From Fen-1258 sp964441505 (lineage in GTDB: Bacteria; Bacteroidota; Ignavibacteria; Ignavibacteriales; Melioribacteraceae): a DNA stretch of 64,000 nt. A program made the position numbers and the translations under genes. The notes beneath the pieces were generated by a model, which was given only the letters and a program-made list of their open reading frames with translations, searched no databases and was not told where the DNA came from. Of the stretch, positions 1 through 8,674 are shown in pieces. The DNA lies in assembly GCA_964441505.1 (NCBI GenBank), contig CAYTUV010000005.1, positions 79,847 to 143,846 on the forward strand, in the 5' to 3' direction. How positions within the stretch are numbered: position 1 is the stretch's first letter; each line of letters opens with the position of its first letter.

Positions 1-415
1 CATCTTCATACAAGAGAACGGTTAGTTTGCCATATTTGATATGACCTTGTTTTGAAATGTATCTTTTCTCAATCTGATAATGCTTTCTTTTTCCTTTAAC
101 AAGATCCTTAAATAGTTTGTCGGAAGTATCAAAATCATGAGGATGTGAAATCTGCTGTATAGAGAGATTGCATAGTTCTTTCTTTGAATATCCAAGAAAT
201 TTGGCAAATGTGGAATTGACAAATTGAAATTTTCCTTCAGGAGTTAGAATAGTAATACCGAGACCGGCATTCTCGAATACAGAGAGAAAACTTGTTTTGT
301 TTGTAGAGCCGGGATGTCCGGCAGACAAACCTTCGATTTTTTTTAATAAGGAGGCGTTCTCTCGAGATAACCGCTTAATCTCTTTTATCAATTCTATTTT
401 GGTTTTTTCTTTCAT
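1..415 (-). CDS. PAS-domain sensor protein, 5' part only (runs off the window)
   Basis: An open frame starts at an ATG on the minus strand (413-415) and runs without a stop to the window edge, giving about 138 residues. The first 35 residues are charged and helical (start MKEKTKIELIKEIKRL), like the coiled-coil leaders of the PAS kinases at 49-57 kb. A PAS fold follows: FLSVFENAGLGITILTPEGK, FVNSTFAKFLGYSKKEL, and the late strand motif EKRYISKQGHIKYGKLTVLL, a typical PAS_4/PAS_9 signature. It is probably the start of another PAS histidine kinase or a diguanylate cyclase; the output domain lies outside the window. No membrane segment is seen, so it is likely cytosolic. Confidence 0.8.
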   Translation of the reverse strand, partial: MKEKTKIELIKEIKRLSRENASLLKKIEGLSAGHPGSTNKTSFLSVFENAGLGITILTPEGKFQFVNSTFAKFLGYSKKELCNLSIQQISHPHDFDTSDKLFKDLVKGKRKHYQIEKRYISKQGHIKYGKLTVLLYED

Positions 416-594
416 TCCATTATTGGAGAATAAACTCCGCTTCTCTGAATCATTGCGAAGTTAATATAAAAAAATATCTACTAAGTTCTCAACAAATTAG
501 TAATAAATGCTAACTCCAATTGTATTTTTCATAAAACAATCCCCTATTTGAAACTCGGAAGCAACTCTTGCATTGAATTGAAAAAAGTATATAA

Positions 595-691
595 GGGTAC
601 TTCTAAAAACTATCTTTTGTAAATATTTAACGCAGAGAACGCAAAGAAAAAGCAAAGTTCGCAAAGGATATTGAGGTTTTTAGAACTACCC
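595..691. repeat. 97-base inverted-repeat element (MITE-like)
   Basis: The arms are GGGTACTTCTAAAAAC (595-610) and GTTTTTAGAACTACCC (676-691), 16 bases with one mismatch. The interior carries the direct-repeat-like string CGCAGAGAACGCAAAG at about 630-645, a type of repeat often found between genes in this group. No coding potential. It could be a non-autonomous mobile element or the ends of a decayed one; only this copy is in the window. Confidence 0.55.
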
Positions 692-724
692 ATAATTAAA
701 AGAACCCCCTTAAAAATATATTTT

Positions 725-870
725 GTCACTTCGACTCCCGTAAATTGCGGGATAAACTCTGGGAGAAGTCTTTGAATTTAGAAGGATTTCTCAGTCGCGG
801 AGTTTATCCTGAAAAATTGAAGGGCTCCATCTTCCGAAGGAATGCCTTTGGCAGAAACGACATTTCAGAA
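725..870 (-). repeat. GTCATTTCGA palindromic repeat, copy 1 (divergent, inverted)
   Basis: Minus-strand relative of the 115-base units at 4109-4223 and 30246-30360. It shares the TTGCGGGA, GAAGTCTTTGAATTTAGAAG, CTCAGTCGCGGAGTTTATCC and TTGAAGGGCTCC segments in the same order. The end beyond GGGCTCC (about 828-860) carries extra bases relative to the other copies. The repeat happens to be open in one frame, which creates a 65-codon pseudo-ORF that should not be annotated. Confidence 0.85.
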
Positions 871-1114
871 TTTTTCAGGTCTCTAAAACTAAATTTAATA
901 GACACATCAAGAGAGATTTTCAGGAAAGCGGTTCAATCCTAAAAATAGATGTACCCGCAGTATTTCAGTATCTGCTCAATTAATTATCGAAGAAATGCGA
1001 ATAAATGTTAACGGAATTATATTTGGAGCGATAATCCAACAGCATTGATCCCTCAATTTCCATCATCTGGAACTCGGGACCAAGAATTATATATTCAAGG
1101 AGAGTGAACTTCTC

Positions 1115-2041
1115 TCAATTTAGTTGCGCTGACTCATAATCGTGTGTATTCTGAATATTGAACACTATTTTTCCCTCTGCATCGGTTGAGTATGCTTTTG
1201 AAAATCTTGCGCCCCAGACAATTTCATCATAACGATATGAAAAACGTGAATGAACCACCTGACTGAATGTGTCATCAAATCCCTTCACTAGAATTAAAAA
1301 TTCTGCGTGCATATCCTCAAGTTCTTTTGTTGATTTACCATAGAGCGGACTCTCTTCATCAATCGGATGAACGACTGTCCAGTTAAGAGGAAAGAAGTAA
1401 ACAGAAGAGCGTTCCAATTTAAGCTCGGGATACCGCCGCGGCTGCTCTTTCACACTGAAATCTATGTAAGAAAAAAGAACTTTTGCTTCGATCTCCATTA
1501 AGTTTGTGCTGCGTTGGTTGGCTATACGGAACATTAAAGCGTTTTTGTTCTGATAAGGTGCAACAATAATATTTTTGCTGTAAAGAATTCTTGCCGATGG
1601 TCTCGAAAATCGGCCGTAAAGAAGACCGGTTATGATTGCAAACGCGAGAAGTCCGGTCATTGCTTCAATTCCTGCAACAGTATTCGTAAGAATTCCCCGC
1701 GGAACAATTCCGCCATATCCCACAGTTGTAAGAGTTTGTGCGCTGAAAAAGATGCAGTCGAAAAATGATTCACGACCGGAGCCATCATGAGAGCCAACTA
1801 GCGCATCCGATCCAATTAAATAATAAATGCACGCGAAGAATAAATTGGCCAAAGCATATCCCGAAAATGCCAATCCGAAAAATCTTGGCCATGACATGTT
1901 AATAAGTTTTTGATAAAGATCTTTATGATGAAATGCCGCGCCGGTTCGCACTATGTTAAAAGAGCCATCTGGATTTATTGAGCGGGAGGCTTTGCTTAAA
2001 TATTTCTCTCCGAGACCGGGATCTATAGATTTTTGATTCAT
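1115..2041 (-). CDS. KirBac-type inward rectifier potassium channel
   Basis: Predicted inner-membrane K+ channel of 308 residues. Order: cytoplasmic N-terminal segment including a slide helix (about 35-52), first transmembrane helix (about 53-76), pore helix and selectivity filter TVGYG at 106-110, second transmembrane helix (about 121-143), then a C-terminal immunoglobulin-like cytoplasmic domain. The latter has family motifs such as FRIANQRSTNLMEIEAKVLF and VKGFDDTFSQVVHSRFSY. Length fits bacterial Kir proteins (about 300-330). The gene lies 8 bases downstream of the truncated decarboxylase on the same strand, so they may be co-transcribed. The filter and fold are clear; gating ligand and physiological role are not visible. 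Confidence 0.93.
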   Translation of the reverse strand: MNQKSIDPGLGEKYLSKASRSINPDGSFNIVRTGAAFHHKDLYQKLINMSWPRFFGLAFSGYALANLFFACIYYLIGSDALVGSHDGSGRESFFDCIFFSAQTLTTVGYGGIVPRGILTNTVAGIEAMTGLLAFAIITGLLYGRFSRPSARILYSKNIIVAPYQNKNALMFRIANQRSTNLMEIEAKVLFSYIDFSVKEQPRRYPELKLERSSVYFFPLNWTVVHPIDEESPLYGKSTKELEDMHAEFLILVKGFDDTFSQVVHSRFSYRYDEIVWGARFSKAYSTDAEGKIVFNIQNTHDYESAQLN

Positions 2042-2049
2042 AATGGTTT

Positions 2050-3102
2050 CTACTTAGTTAAGTTCTTGTGTTGAATTTTTATTTCGTCAAGCAGTTCGGT
2101 AAAATCTCTCTCGTTTGTAAACGGATTCATGATCGTCACTCTCAGATAAACTTTTCCTTTCGCTATTGTCTGACCGATGTAGAATTTTCCGTTTTCGAGA
2201 AGTTTTCTCCTAATCCAGGTGTTGAGTAAATCAAGCTTATCGTTCGCCGCACCATCTGCTATATATCTGAAACAAACAATATTACTTTGCGGTTCAGTTA
2301 GCAGTTCAAAATCAGAATTATCTTTTATAAGATACGCAAATTGTTTTGCAGCATCGTATCTGGATTCAATATAATCTCTAAAAAGTTCTTCTCCGTAAAT
2401 TTTTAATTGAATAAAAATTTTCAAACTCATCATCTTCTTGGTGCACTCAATTGTCCGCTTGCCAACATTGAACCAGTCTTTGTCCGAGTCTTTATCCCAC
2501 AGATAAGCGGCTTTCTGTGCAAAGGATGCATATGAGTCGTTATTATTTTTAAAACTTACACCGGTAGTTAAACCGGGCGATAGAAGCATTTTGTGAAAAT
2601 CGATCACAACAGAATCCGCTTTTTCTACACCGGCAATCAGATGCTTGTATTTTTCGCTTAGTATTACACCTCCGCCATGTGCTGCATCGATGTGGAACCA
2701 TATATTTCTTGCCGAACAAAAATCTGCAACTTCATTAATCCTATCATAAGTGCCGGTTGAAGTAGTGCAGGCGCTGGCAACTACTGCAATTATCTTTTTG
2801 TTTTCTTTTGTGAACTTCTCATAAAGAAGGTCAAGTTCTGTCATATCCATCTGAAAATTTTTATCTGCCGGTACTTTAACAACACCGTTGCCCAATCCTA
2901 AAATTTTTCCGGCTCTGGAGATGCTGTAATGTGCTTCTTCGGAAACCAGAATAACAAAATCATCACCATTTTTAATTCCTTCCTCCCGGACATCATAGTC
3001 AATCATTTTTTGCCGGGAAGCCAACAGTGCTGTTAAAATAATTGAATCCATATTCTTTCCGAAAATTGTGTGAATAATTTTGTGTTTATGTAATTTCCGC
3101 AT
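2050..3102 (-). pseudogene. Group II PLP-dependent decarboxylase, N-terminally truncated
   Basis: The 350 residues match the C-terminal two thirds of the glutamate/diaminobutyrate/tyrosine decarboxylase family. Visible are the stacking His (H58, in SEEAHYSISRAG), the cofactor Asp (D139, FHIDAAHGGG), the Schiff-base Lys (K171, DFHKMLLSPG) and the small C-terminal domain. Normal members have about 120-150 more residues at the N terminus and a TSGGxxxN motif just before the LLAxRQK helix. Here the sequence before ILTALLASRQKMIDYDV is unrelated and starts at an ATG only about 20 residues upstream, with a stop two codons further up. The dimerisation arm and part of the active site are therefore missing. 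The rest of the frame is intact, so a recent deletion is likely. Substrate cannot be read from sequence. Confidence 0.75.
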
Positions 3103-3156
3103 GGCAAATTACAAATCTTTGTTTTACTGTTTTACAGATTAATTGAGGTAAGCATT

Positions 3157-4065
3157 ATGAAGAAAGCTGTTTTTAATATTTTGTTTGCACTTATAGCAAT
3201 AACATTATTGCAATGCGGTTCGAATCTCAGAGAGAAGGGAAGTCCAAAGTATATCGCGGAAATAAAAGAGTGGCACAGTAAACGAATCGCTAATCTGAAG
3301 AAGGAAAATGGCTGGTTAAATCTGGCCGGACTCTATTGGCTGAAACAGGGGGATAATAAATTCGGTGCTGATAAAAGTAACGATCTAGTTTTTCCCGAAG
3401 AGAAAGCCCCTGCTTTTATCGGTTCATTAATACTGAAAGATTCCGTGGTAACACTAAAAACGAACAGTGGTGTGGAAGTAAAAAGTAACAACGCAATTGT
3501 TTCTATGCTTGAATTGAAAAACGATACCCAGGGAGAAACGGTTCTAGAACTTGGTTCACTTCGATGGTTCATAATTAAACGAGGCGATAAATACGGAGTG
3601 CGCCTGCGTGATCTTGAAAGTCCCTTATTAAAATCATTCAGCGGAGTTGAAACATTTCCAGTTAACTCAGATTGGAAGATTGAAGCAAAACTGACAAAGT
3701 ACAATCCGCCCAAAAAAATTGAAGTGCCTAATGTGCTTGGTATGACAGATACTTCGGTAGTTAATGCTGGCCTTATATTCGAAAGGGGAGGAGTTACTTA
3801 CAAACTCGATCCATTAGATGCAGGTAAACAATACTTTATAATTTTTGCAGATGAGACGAGCGGAGAAGAAACTTACGGCGCCGGTAGATTTTTATATATT
3901 GATAAAGCGGACTCGACCGGAAAAATTTATATTGATTTCAACAAGGCATATAACCCACCGTGCGCTTTTACTAAATACGCAACATGCCCATTGCCTCCCA
4001 AAGAAAATAATCTCAAAGTAAAAATTACTGCGGGAGAAAAAGCATTTCATGGAGACGGGTATTAA
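3157..4065 (+). CDS. DUF1684 domain lipoprotein
   Basis: A 302-residue exported protein. The N terminus has a signal peptide ending in a lipobox (ITLLQCGSN, Cys at about 20). The family hallmark near the C terminus is clear: FNKAYNPPCAFTKYATCPLP, followed by ENNLKVKITAGEKAFHG. Another family block is ENGWLNLAGLYWLKQGDNKFG near residues 50-70. DUF1684 proteins are widespread, and I know of no assigned function. The gene is divergent from the truncated decarboxylase with only 54 bases between starts, and a palindromic repeat follows its stop. Confidence 0.9.
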   Translation: MKKAVFNILFALIAITLLQCGSNLREKGSPKYIAEIKEWHSKRIANLKKENGWLNLAGLYWLKQGDNKFGADKSNDLVFPEEKAPAFIGSLILKDSVVTLKTNSGVEVKSNNAIVSMLELKNDTQGETVLELGSLRWFIIKRGDKYGVRLRDLESPLLKSFSGVETFPVNSDWKIEAKLTKYNPPKKIEVPNVLGMTDTSVVNAGLIFERGGVTYKLDPLDAGKQYFIIFADETSGEETYGAGRFLYIDKADSTGKIYIDFNKAYNPPCAFTKYATCPLPPKENNLKVKITAGEKAFHGDGY

Positions 4066-4108
4066 TTCTAACCTTTTAAGAAGACGTCTAAAAAGAAAGT
4101 CGGAAAAT

Positions 4109-4223
4109 GTCATTTCGAAGGAGCCCTTCAATTTTTCAGGATAAACTCCGCGACTGAGAAATCCTTCTAAATTCAAAGACTTCTCCCGGAGTTCATCCCG
4201 CAATTTGCGGGAGTCGAAATGGC
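4109..4223 (+). repeat. GTCATTTCGA palindromic repeat, copy 2
   Basis: A 115-base unit bounded by GTCATTTCGAAGGAG (4109) and GGGAGTCGAAATGGC (ends 4223), so the two ends are inverted repeats of each other. Inside are further self-complementary parts (CCCGCAATTTGCGGG, and the pair AGGATAAACTCCG / CGGAGTTCATCC). Nearly identical to the unit at 30246-30360. It sits between the convergent 3' ends of the DUF1684 gene and the amylase gene. Confidence 0.9.
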
Positions 4224-4259
4224 AAAATTATTTTTTAGTCACCCTCAAAAACACTGAAA

Positions 4260-6095
4260 TCAATTAACAACTTTAAATATCTCGCTGCGTACCCCTTCAA
4301 TTTTCAGCTTCATCTTGTAATCAAGTTTGATCTCATCATTAGTTCTTAGGTTGATCAATTTGGATTTCTCAGTAACAAAATTTTTCATCATCGTAAAATC
4401 TGCAAAACTCGTTGCTTTGTTATTGTTCACAACAATCATCATTCTCTCTTTTCCCAGAGTTCTGAAATATGTATAGATATCCTTCACCGGAGGAAAGTGG
4501 ATCAACTTGCCCGTAGACAGTGCCGGGTAATTCTTTCTAAGCTGTATTAAATCATGTATGAAATTGAAAATATCGTTTTCCTCTTTTGTCCTTCCTTCCT
4601 TCAAGAATGCGTTGCGTGTATCATTTGGAAATCCGCCGGGGAACGGAGCTCGTAATTTCCCGTGGTCGTCGGTTCCAACCATTCCGATCTCGGAGCCGTA
4701 AAAAATTTGAGGAATGCCTCTGGTGGTCAGCAAAATTGTGTAAAGAATTTTTGCTTTATCGATATTACCTTTAGCAAAATACATAACACGCGGAAGGTCA
4801 TGATTATCCGCAAAGGTTACAAGATTATTGGGATTTTTATATAAGTAATCTTCGGCAAGAATTTCAAAAACATTGTACAGATTATTATCTTCGCTCAAGT
4901 ATTTTATAAGTACATCACGCAAGCCGAAATCTGTTATGGCGGGTAAATTGGAATTAAAGCTCCGCGGCAGAAAAGTGTCCTTCTGATAACCGGCTAAGAA
5001 TGCGGGTGTTCCACTCCATACTTCGCCAACAATATTTGTAGTTGGATATTCTTCCATGATGGTCTTAGACCACCGCGCCATAAATTTTTGATTATTGTAT
5101 GGATAAGTATCTTCCCGGATAGCGTCAAGGCCGGCAAATTCCATCCACCAGATTGTATTTTGAATTATGTAATTGGCAACAAAGGGATTTGCCTGATTTA
5201 TATCGGGCATGGAATTGACGAACCATCCCTGCTCAACATGCTTGATTGTTGAGCTGTCGGAGTATAGATCGGTAAAAATCATTTTGTGATGATTCGCTTC
5301 GAGATGATTTTCTCTTGTGCCGTTTGTCCAATCCGGTGTCGGTGGATTTTTCATCCAAATGTGGTCGTCGCTGAAATGGTTTGAGACATGGTCAAGAACG
5401 ATCTTGAGATTACGCTTGTGTGCTTCGTCTACAAATTTTTTGTAGAGTTCATTTGTTCCAAGCCGCGGATCTATTTTATAGAAATCAGTTGTTGCGTAAC
5501 CATGATAGGAACGGAAAGTGTTGTTCTCTGTTAAAGGTGTGGGCCAGATTGCTGTAACGCCCAGATCTTTTAGATAATCAAGTTTGTTGATCATACCCTG
5601 AATATCACCGCCTGCACGATTTTGATCCGGAATTTTATTCATATAATCAGAGTATCCGGGAATTGAATCGTTTGACGGATCACCGTTTACAAATCGATCC
5701 GGCATAACCAGATATATAATGTCCTTACCTGAAAATCCCTGAAAGTACTTTGAACTATCGTCTCGTTTCAGAATCGGAAACTTCACAACTGCCTTTTCTT
5801 TCCCGCGGGTAATAGTGAGTTCGTAGAGATCCGGTTTAATATTCTGCGGAATTTCAATATCAATGAATGCATACGAAGGATTGGAAATTTTATTAACTCT
5901 TTTAACTTTTATCCGGGCATCACTGAAACCTGCCGAAATATCTTTGAGATTTTCACCATACACCATCAGTTGAATATTGTTGGTTTTCATGCCTGACCAC
6001 CAGTTTGGCGGCTCTATTTTATTCACAGAAATTTTCTGGGCGTAACAAAAAATTGAAAAAACCAAAACCAGTGGAATTGAAAGAAGTTGCTTCAT
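4260..6095 (-). CDS. Exported GH13 cyclomaltodextrinase/neopullulanase-type amylase
   Basis: Hydrolyses alpha-1,4-glucans or cyclodextrins, probably in the periplasm or at the surface. Of 611 residues, 1-19 are a signal peptide (cleavage near FCYAQ). Residues about 22-112 are the beta-sandwich N-domain of bacterial cyclomaltodextrinases (IEPPNWWSGM...IQLMVYGENL). The catalytic barrel follows with all GH13 regions: DHVSNHFSD (235-243), nucleophile D329 in GLDAIREDTYPY, acid/base E358 in VGEVWSG, and D433 in FADNHD. A C-terminal beta domain ends at ARG-SER-GLU-rich strands. The stop of the DUF5686 gene lies 13 bases upstream, so the two probably form one transcript. Exact substrate is not decidable. 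Confidence 0.94.
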   Translation of the reverse strand: MKQLLSIPLVLVFSIFCYAQKISVNKIEPPNWWSGMKTNNIQLMVYGENLKDISAGFSDARIKVKRVNKISNPSYAFIDIEIPQNIKPDLYELTITRGKEKAVVKFPILKRDDSSKYFQGFSGKDIIYLVMPDRFVNGDPSNDSIPGYSDYMNKIPDQNRAGGDIQGMINKLDYLKDLGVTAIWPTPLTENNTFRSYHGYATTDFYKIDPRLGTNELYKKFVDEAHKRNLKIVLDHVSNHFSDDHIWMKNPPTPDWTNGTRENHLEANHHKMIFTDLYSDSSTIKHVEQGWFVNSMPDINQANPFVANYIIQNTIWWMEFAGLDAIREDTYPYNNQKFMARWSKTIMEEYPTTNIVGEVWSGTPAFLAGYQKDTFLPRSFNSNLPAITDFGLRDVLIKYLSEDNNLYNVFEILAEDYLYKNPNNLVTFADNHDLPRVMYFAKGNIDKAKILYTILLTTRGIPQIFYGSEIGMVGTDDHGKLRAPFPGGFPNDTRNAFLKEGRTKEENDIFNFIHDLIQLRKNYPALSTGKLIHFPPVKDIYTYFRTLGKERMMIVVNNNKATSFADFTMMKNFVTEKSKLINLRTNDEIKLDYKMKLKIEGVRSEIFKVVN

Positions 6096-6108
6096 TGTTC
6101 AGATCCTT

Positions 6109-8508
6109 TTATAGTATTGGAGTATTTATTCCAAAGACAAAATTAGTGTTGCCAAAATAATTCAATTTCCAGGTGAATTCTAATCTAAATGGAAATAGTG
6201 ACTGTCCAACTCCAAATCCTATCTCAGCAAAAGGTTTTTCAAATTCTAAAAATGAATGGGGAAGAATACTTTTACTTTCCGGAGAAATTTTTAACCAGGC
6301 TAAATTTACGTGCATCGATAAATTCACCTGCCAGTCAATTAAAAAATTAAGATGGAGCAGACGGAAAATTTCATCGTTGAAGTTATGTTCTATAAATAGA
6401 GTGGCAACTCTATCTCCAAATACTTCACCTGCTCTTAATGTTCTAAAACTATATGATTGACCTAAATTTTCTATGCTTGCCGGTAAAGCATACATGGATT
6501 GAAATGGTATTTTCCCGTTGGAAAAATTTCCGTATGTGCTAAAGCGTAAACTGGCGGATTTAAATGTTGGGAAATATCCATGTAAATAAAACCGGTATAT
6601 TTGAAAATCCAAATCGCTCTTTAGAAAATCCGAATTGCTGAAGGTAAAGTTTCCGCCTAAAAATATATACGAATTTCCACCTACACGAAGTTTCCGGTAT
6701 CCATCTTCGGCAATTCCTCTAAAGTCAAATTGAAAATTTGTTGTTATTGCATTAATCTTCGTTTCATAAATAGTTTTATTAACCGCGTAAGTTTTTGATT
6801 TGTTGAAAAAGGAGAAATCCGTATTCACAAATCCATTGTTATCTGTTCTGTTAAAAAAGCCAACACCAAAATAAAGAATAGGAAAAACTTGCGAGCCTGC
6901 ATTAACAGCAAATCCTTTTGTATAGTAATAATTGCGGTAATCATACTTTCCGAATAGATTTGTAACAGTAGAAGTTAATTTGTTAAAACGCATTGCCTCG
7001 GAGAACAAATCGGTTGATTTGTTAAATAGCCTTATGCTCAAGTTTGTTGTTCTATACTCGCCAAATAGATAATTAGCTGTTAATTCTGCTTTCATTTTTT
7101 TATCGTCAAAGCCGTAGGATAAATCTAAATTTCCATTAAATCGTTTATCAAATAATTCGCTTGTATTTATTCCAAAATTCAAAGTGTGTCCTTCAACTCT
7201 GTTAAAAGAGTAAAGGGAAAGAGGACCGCTAATCGCCCAGTTTTTATCAAGTGCTATGCTTGTTGCAAGAAGTGAAAAATTTTCTGCAAATCCTTTTGGC
7301 AGGGCTTCTACACTATCAATTCTTTGATATGCTTTCAATTCTTCGGTGGTGTTAGGTATTGTTTGTGTCGATTTCCAATAAAGAGAATCTTTCTTATCTG
7401 CATCTGAAGAAACCTTTATTACTGTCATATCAAAAAAGTCTTTGTCTATAGGCTCATTGATCTTATAATCATAAAAAATTGAATTCAATTCTCCACCGAA
7501 TTTGAATATACCCATTGCATTACCCTCGGCTATTATTCTGTAATCAACGGGCATTACAATATCTTTGTACAGGGCAAAGTTCTGAATAATATTAATCTTA
7601 CTAAACATTTTACCAGGATTAGCAGGCCCGTTTAACCCTAAATCCAGTTTAACAAGAGAGTATGATTTATCGGCAATATAAATTGTTCCGGTAAAGCCGG
7701 GATCAATTTTTCGTAATGGCTCTATTCTAATTTTAAACACATTCTGATTATCCATCGCTAAAGTATCTTCAATTAAATAATCATAGTATTCAATTGCATC
7801 TTGGGTAAAAGGACTCATAAGAGGGCGGTTGAAAAATCTAATATCATCATTGTAGAAATTTAATAGTAATCTTCCTCCAGTTAATAGATTGAATGCAGAA
7901 GATGTATTTTTAGTTTGCTTGCGAGCTATGATTTCATCTTTGTAGTTATTCGGTTTAAGAAAATATCCTTTGCTTTCATTTTCGATAATGCCTGTAATTT
8001 TTAACGAATCATTTTTCCCATCAATTGAAACAGATGCCTGCGAACCCCTTGACGTAAAATCTTTTGTTGTCCTGATAATACCTTTTGTATAAGCGCGGAA
8101 TATGTAAGAATTTAAATTTGCTAATCTTTTTGCCTTTGCTTCAATTGCTCTTCTTATAATTTCCAATGCAGGGTTTTCACCTGGTAATACCGTTACTTCT
8201 GGTAAATTAATTGGTACCGGATTTAATGAAATGGAAATTGCCGAATTCGATTTTACAGCTACCATCAAAGTATCGGAAATATAACCAATGCTGGAAGTGA
8301 TTAGTGTATATTGACCTTGAGTAACCTTTAGTTCAAAATCCCCATTAATTGAGGTTGATGTTCCTGAAAAAGTATTGGCAATTCTGATGCTTGCATAACT
8401 GATCGGTTTTGAGGTGCTCTTATCGGTTACTAACCCTTTTAATGAAAGGGTTTGCGCTTCTACATTAGTAATAGCGAGAGCTATTATGATTAAATAAACG
8501 AACTTCAT
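6109..8508 (-). CDS. DUF5686 outer-membrane protein with carboxypeptidase-regulatory-like domain
   Basis: A 799-residue protein typical of Bacteroidota/Ignavibacteria. Signal peptide 1-18 (ending NVEAQ). A CarboxypepD_reg-like beta-sandwich at about 22-105 (LKGLVTDKSTSKPISYASIRI, then STSINGDFEL and SSIGYISDT) is the same module that begins SusC receptors. The DUF5686 region follows: a linker with ALEIIRRAIEAKAKR (about 115-130) and a long stretch of alternating hydrophobic/aromatic strands that should form a beta-barrel, ending in a strand-like C terminus. There is no TonB plug domain, so it is not a TonB-dependent receptor. First gene of the likely operon with the amylase; a glycan-related role is inference from that neighbour only. 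Confidence 0.9.
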   Translation of the reverse strand: MKFVYLIIIALAITNVEAQTLSLKGLVTDKSTSKPISYASIRIANTFSGTSTSINGDFELKVTQGQYTLITSSIGYISDTLMVAVKSNSAISISLNPVPINLPEVTVLPGENPALEIIRRAIEAKAKRLANLNSYIFRAYTKGIIRTTKDFTSRGSQASVSIDGKNDSLKITGIIENESKGYFLKPNNYKDEIIARKQTKNTSSAFNLLTGGRLLLNFYNDDIRFFNRPLMSPFTQDAIEYYDYLIEDTLAMDNQNVFKIRIEPLRKIDPGFTGTIYIADKSYSLVKLDLGLNGPANPGKMFSKINIIQNFALYKDIVMPVDYRIIAEGNAMGIFKFGGELNSIFYDYKINEPIDKDFFDMTVIKVSSDADKKDSLYWKSTQTIPNTTEELKAYQRIDSVEALPKGFAENFSLLATSIALDKNWAISGPLSLYSFNRVEGHTLNFGINTSELFDKRFNGNLDLSYGFDDKKMKAELTANYLFGEYRTTNLSIRLFNKSTDLFSEAMRFNKLTSTVTNLFGKYDYRNYYYTKGFAVNAGSQVFPILYFGVGFFNRTDNNGFVNTDFSFFNKSKTYAVNKTIYETKINAITTNFQFDFRGIAEDGYRKLRVGGNSYIFLGGNFTFSNSDFLKSDLDFQIYRFYLHGYFPTFKSASLRFSTYGNFSNGKIPFQSMYALPASIENLGQSYSFRTLRAGEVFGDRVATLFIEHNFNDEIFRLLHLNFLIDWQVNLSMHVNLAWLKISPESKSILPHSFLEFEKPFAEIGFGVGQSLFPFRLEFTWKLNYFGNTNFVFGINTPIL

Positions 8509-8674
8509 TTGTATCCTCTTTTAGATTGCAATTATGACGAAATTAATTAATTAAGTTACATGATGAGCATATCTTAAACCAATAACCGTTCCAAAGGTTT
8601 CAAACCGAATTAAGTATTATTATAATATAAAACTTATATTTTGCATTAAGTGTTGTCTATAATAAAAGAAAAAT

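Larger units (their letters stand above)
416..1114. other. Gene-free, repeat-rich intergenic region
   Basis: This 699-base stretch lies between the 5' end of the PAS gene and the 3' end of the potassium channel. It contains the inverted-repeat element at 595-691 and a divergent copy of the GTCATTTCGA palindrome at 725-870. The first part (416-590) should hold the PAS-gene promoter, but I cannot pick one out. The part nearest the channel (980-1114) stays open on the minus strand in the channel's own frame after its stop codon (see findings). Confidence 0.6.

Noticed and set aside
745..942. 65-codon ORF on the plus strand
   Set aside because: It reads through a copy of the GTCATTTCGA repeat; the same peptide text recurs from the copy near 4.1 kb on the other strand, so it reflects DNA repetition, not a protein family.
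3215..3235. GGTTCGAATC, a tRNA T-arm-like string
   Set aside because: It is inside the DUF1684 coding sequence (at the lipobox Cys-Gly-Ser-Asn-Leu) and has no acceptor, D- or anticodon arms nearby.
3892..4203. 103-codon ORF on the minus strand
   Set aside because: Overlaps the end of the DUF1684 gene and continues into the repeat at 4109-4223; no family resemblance.
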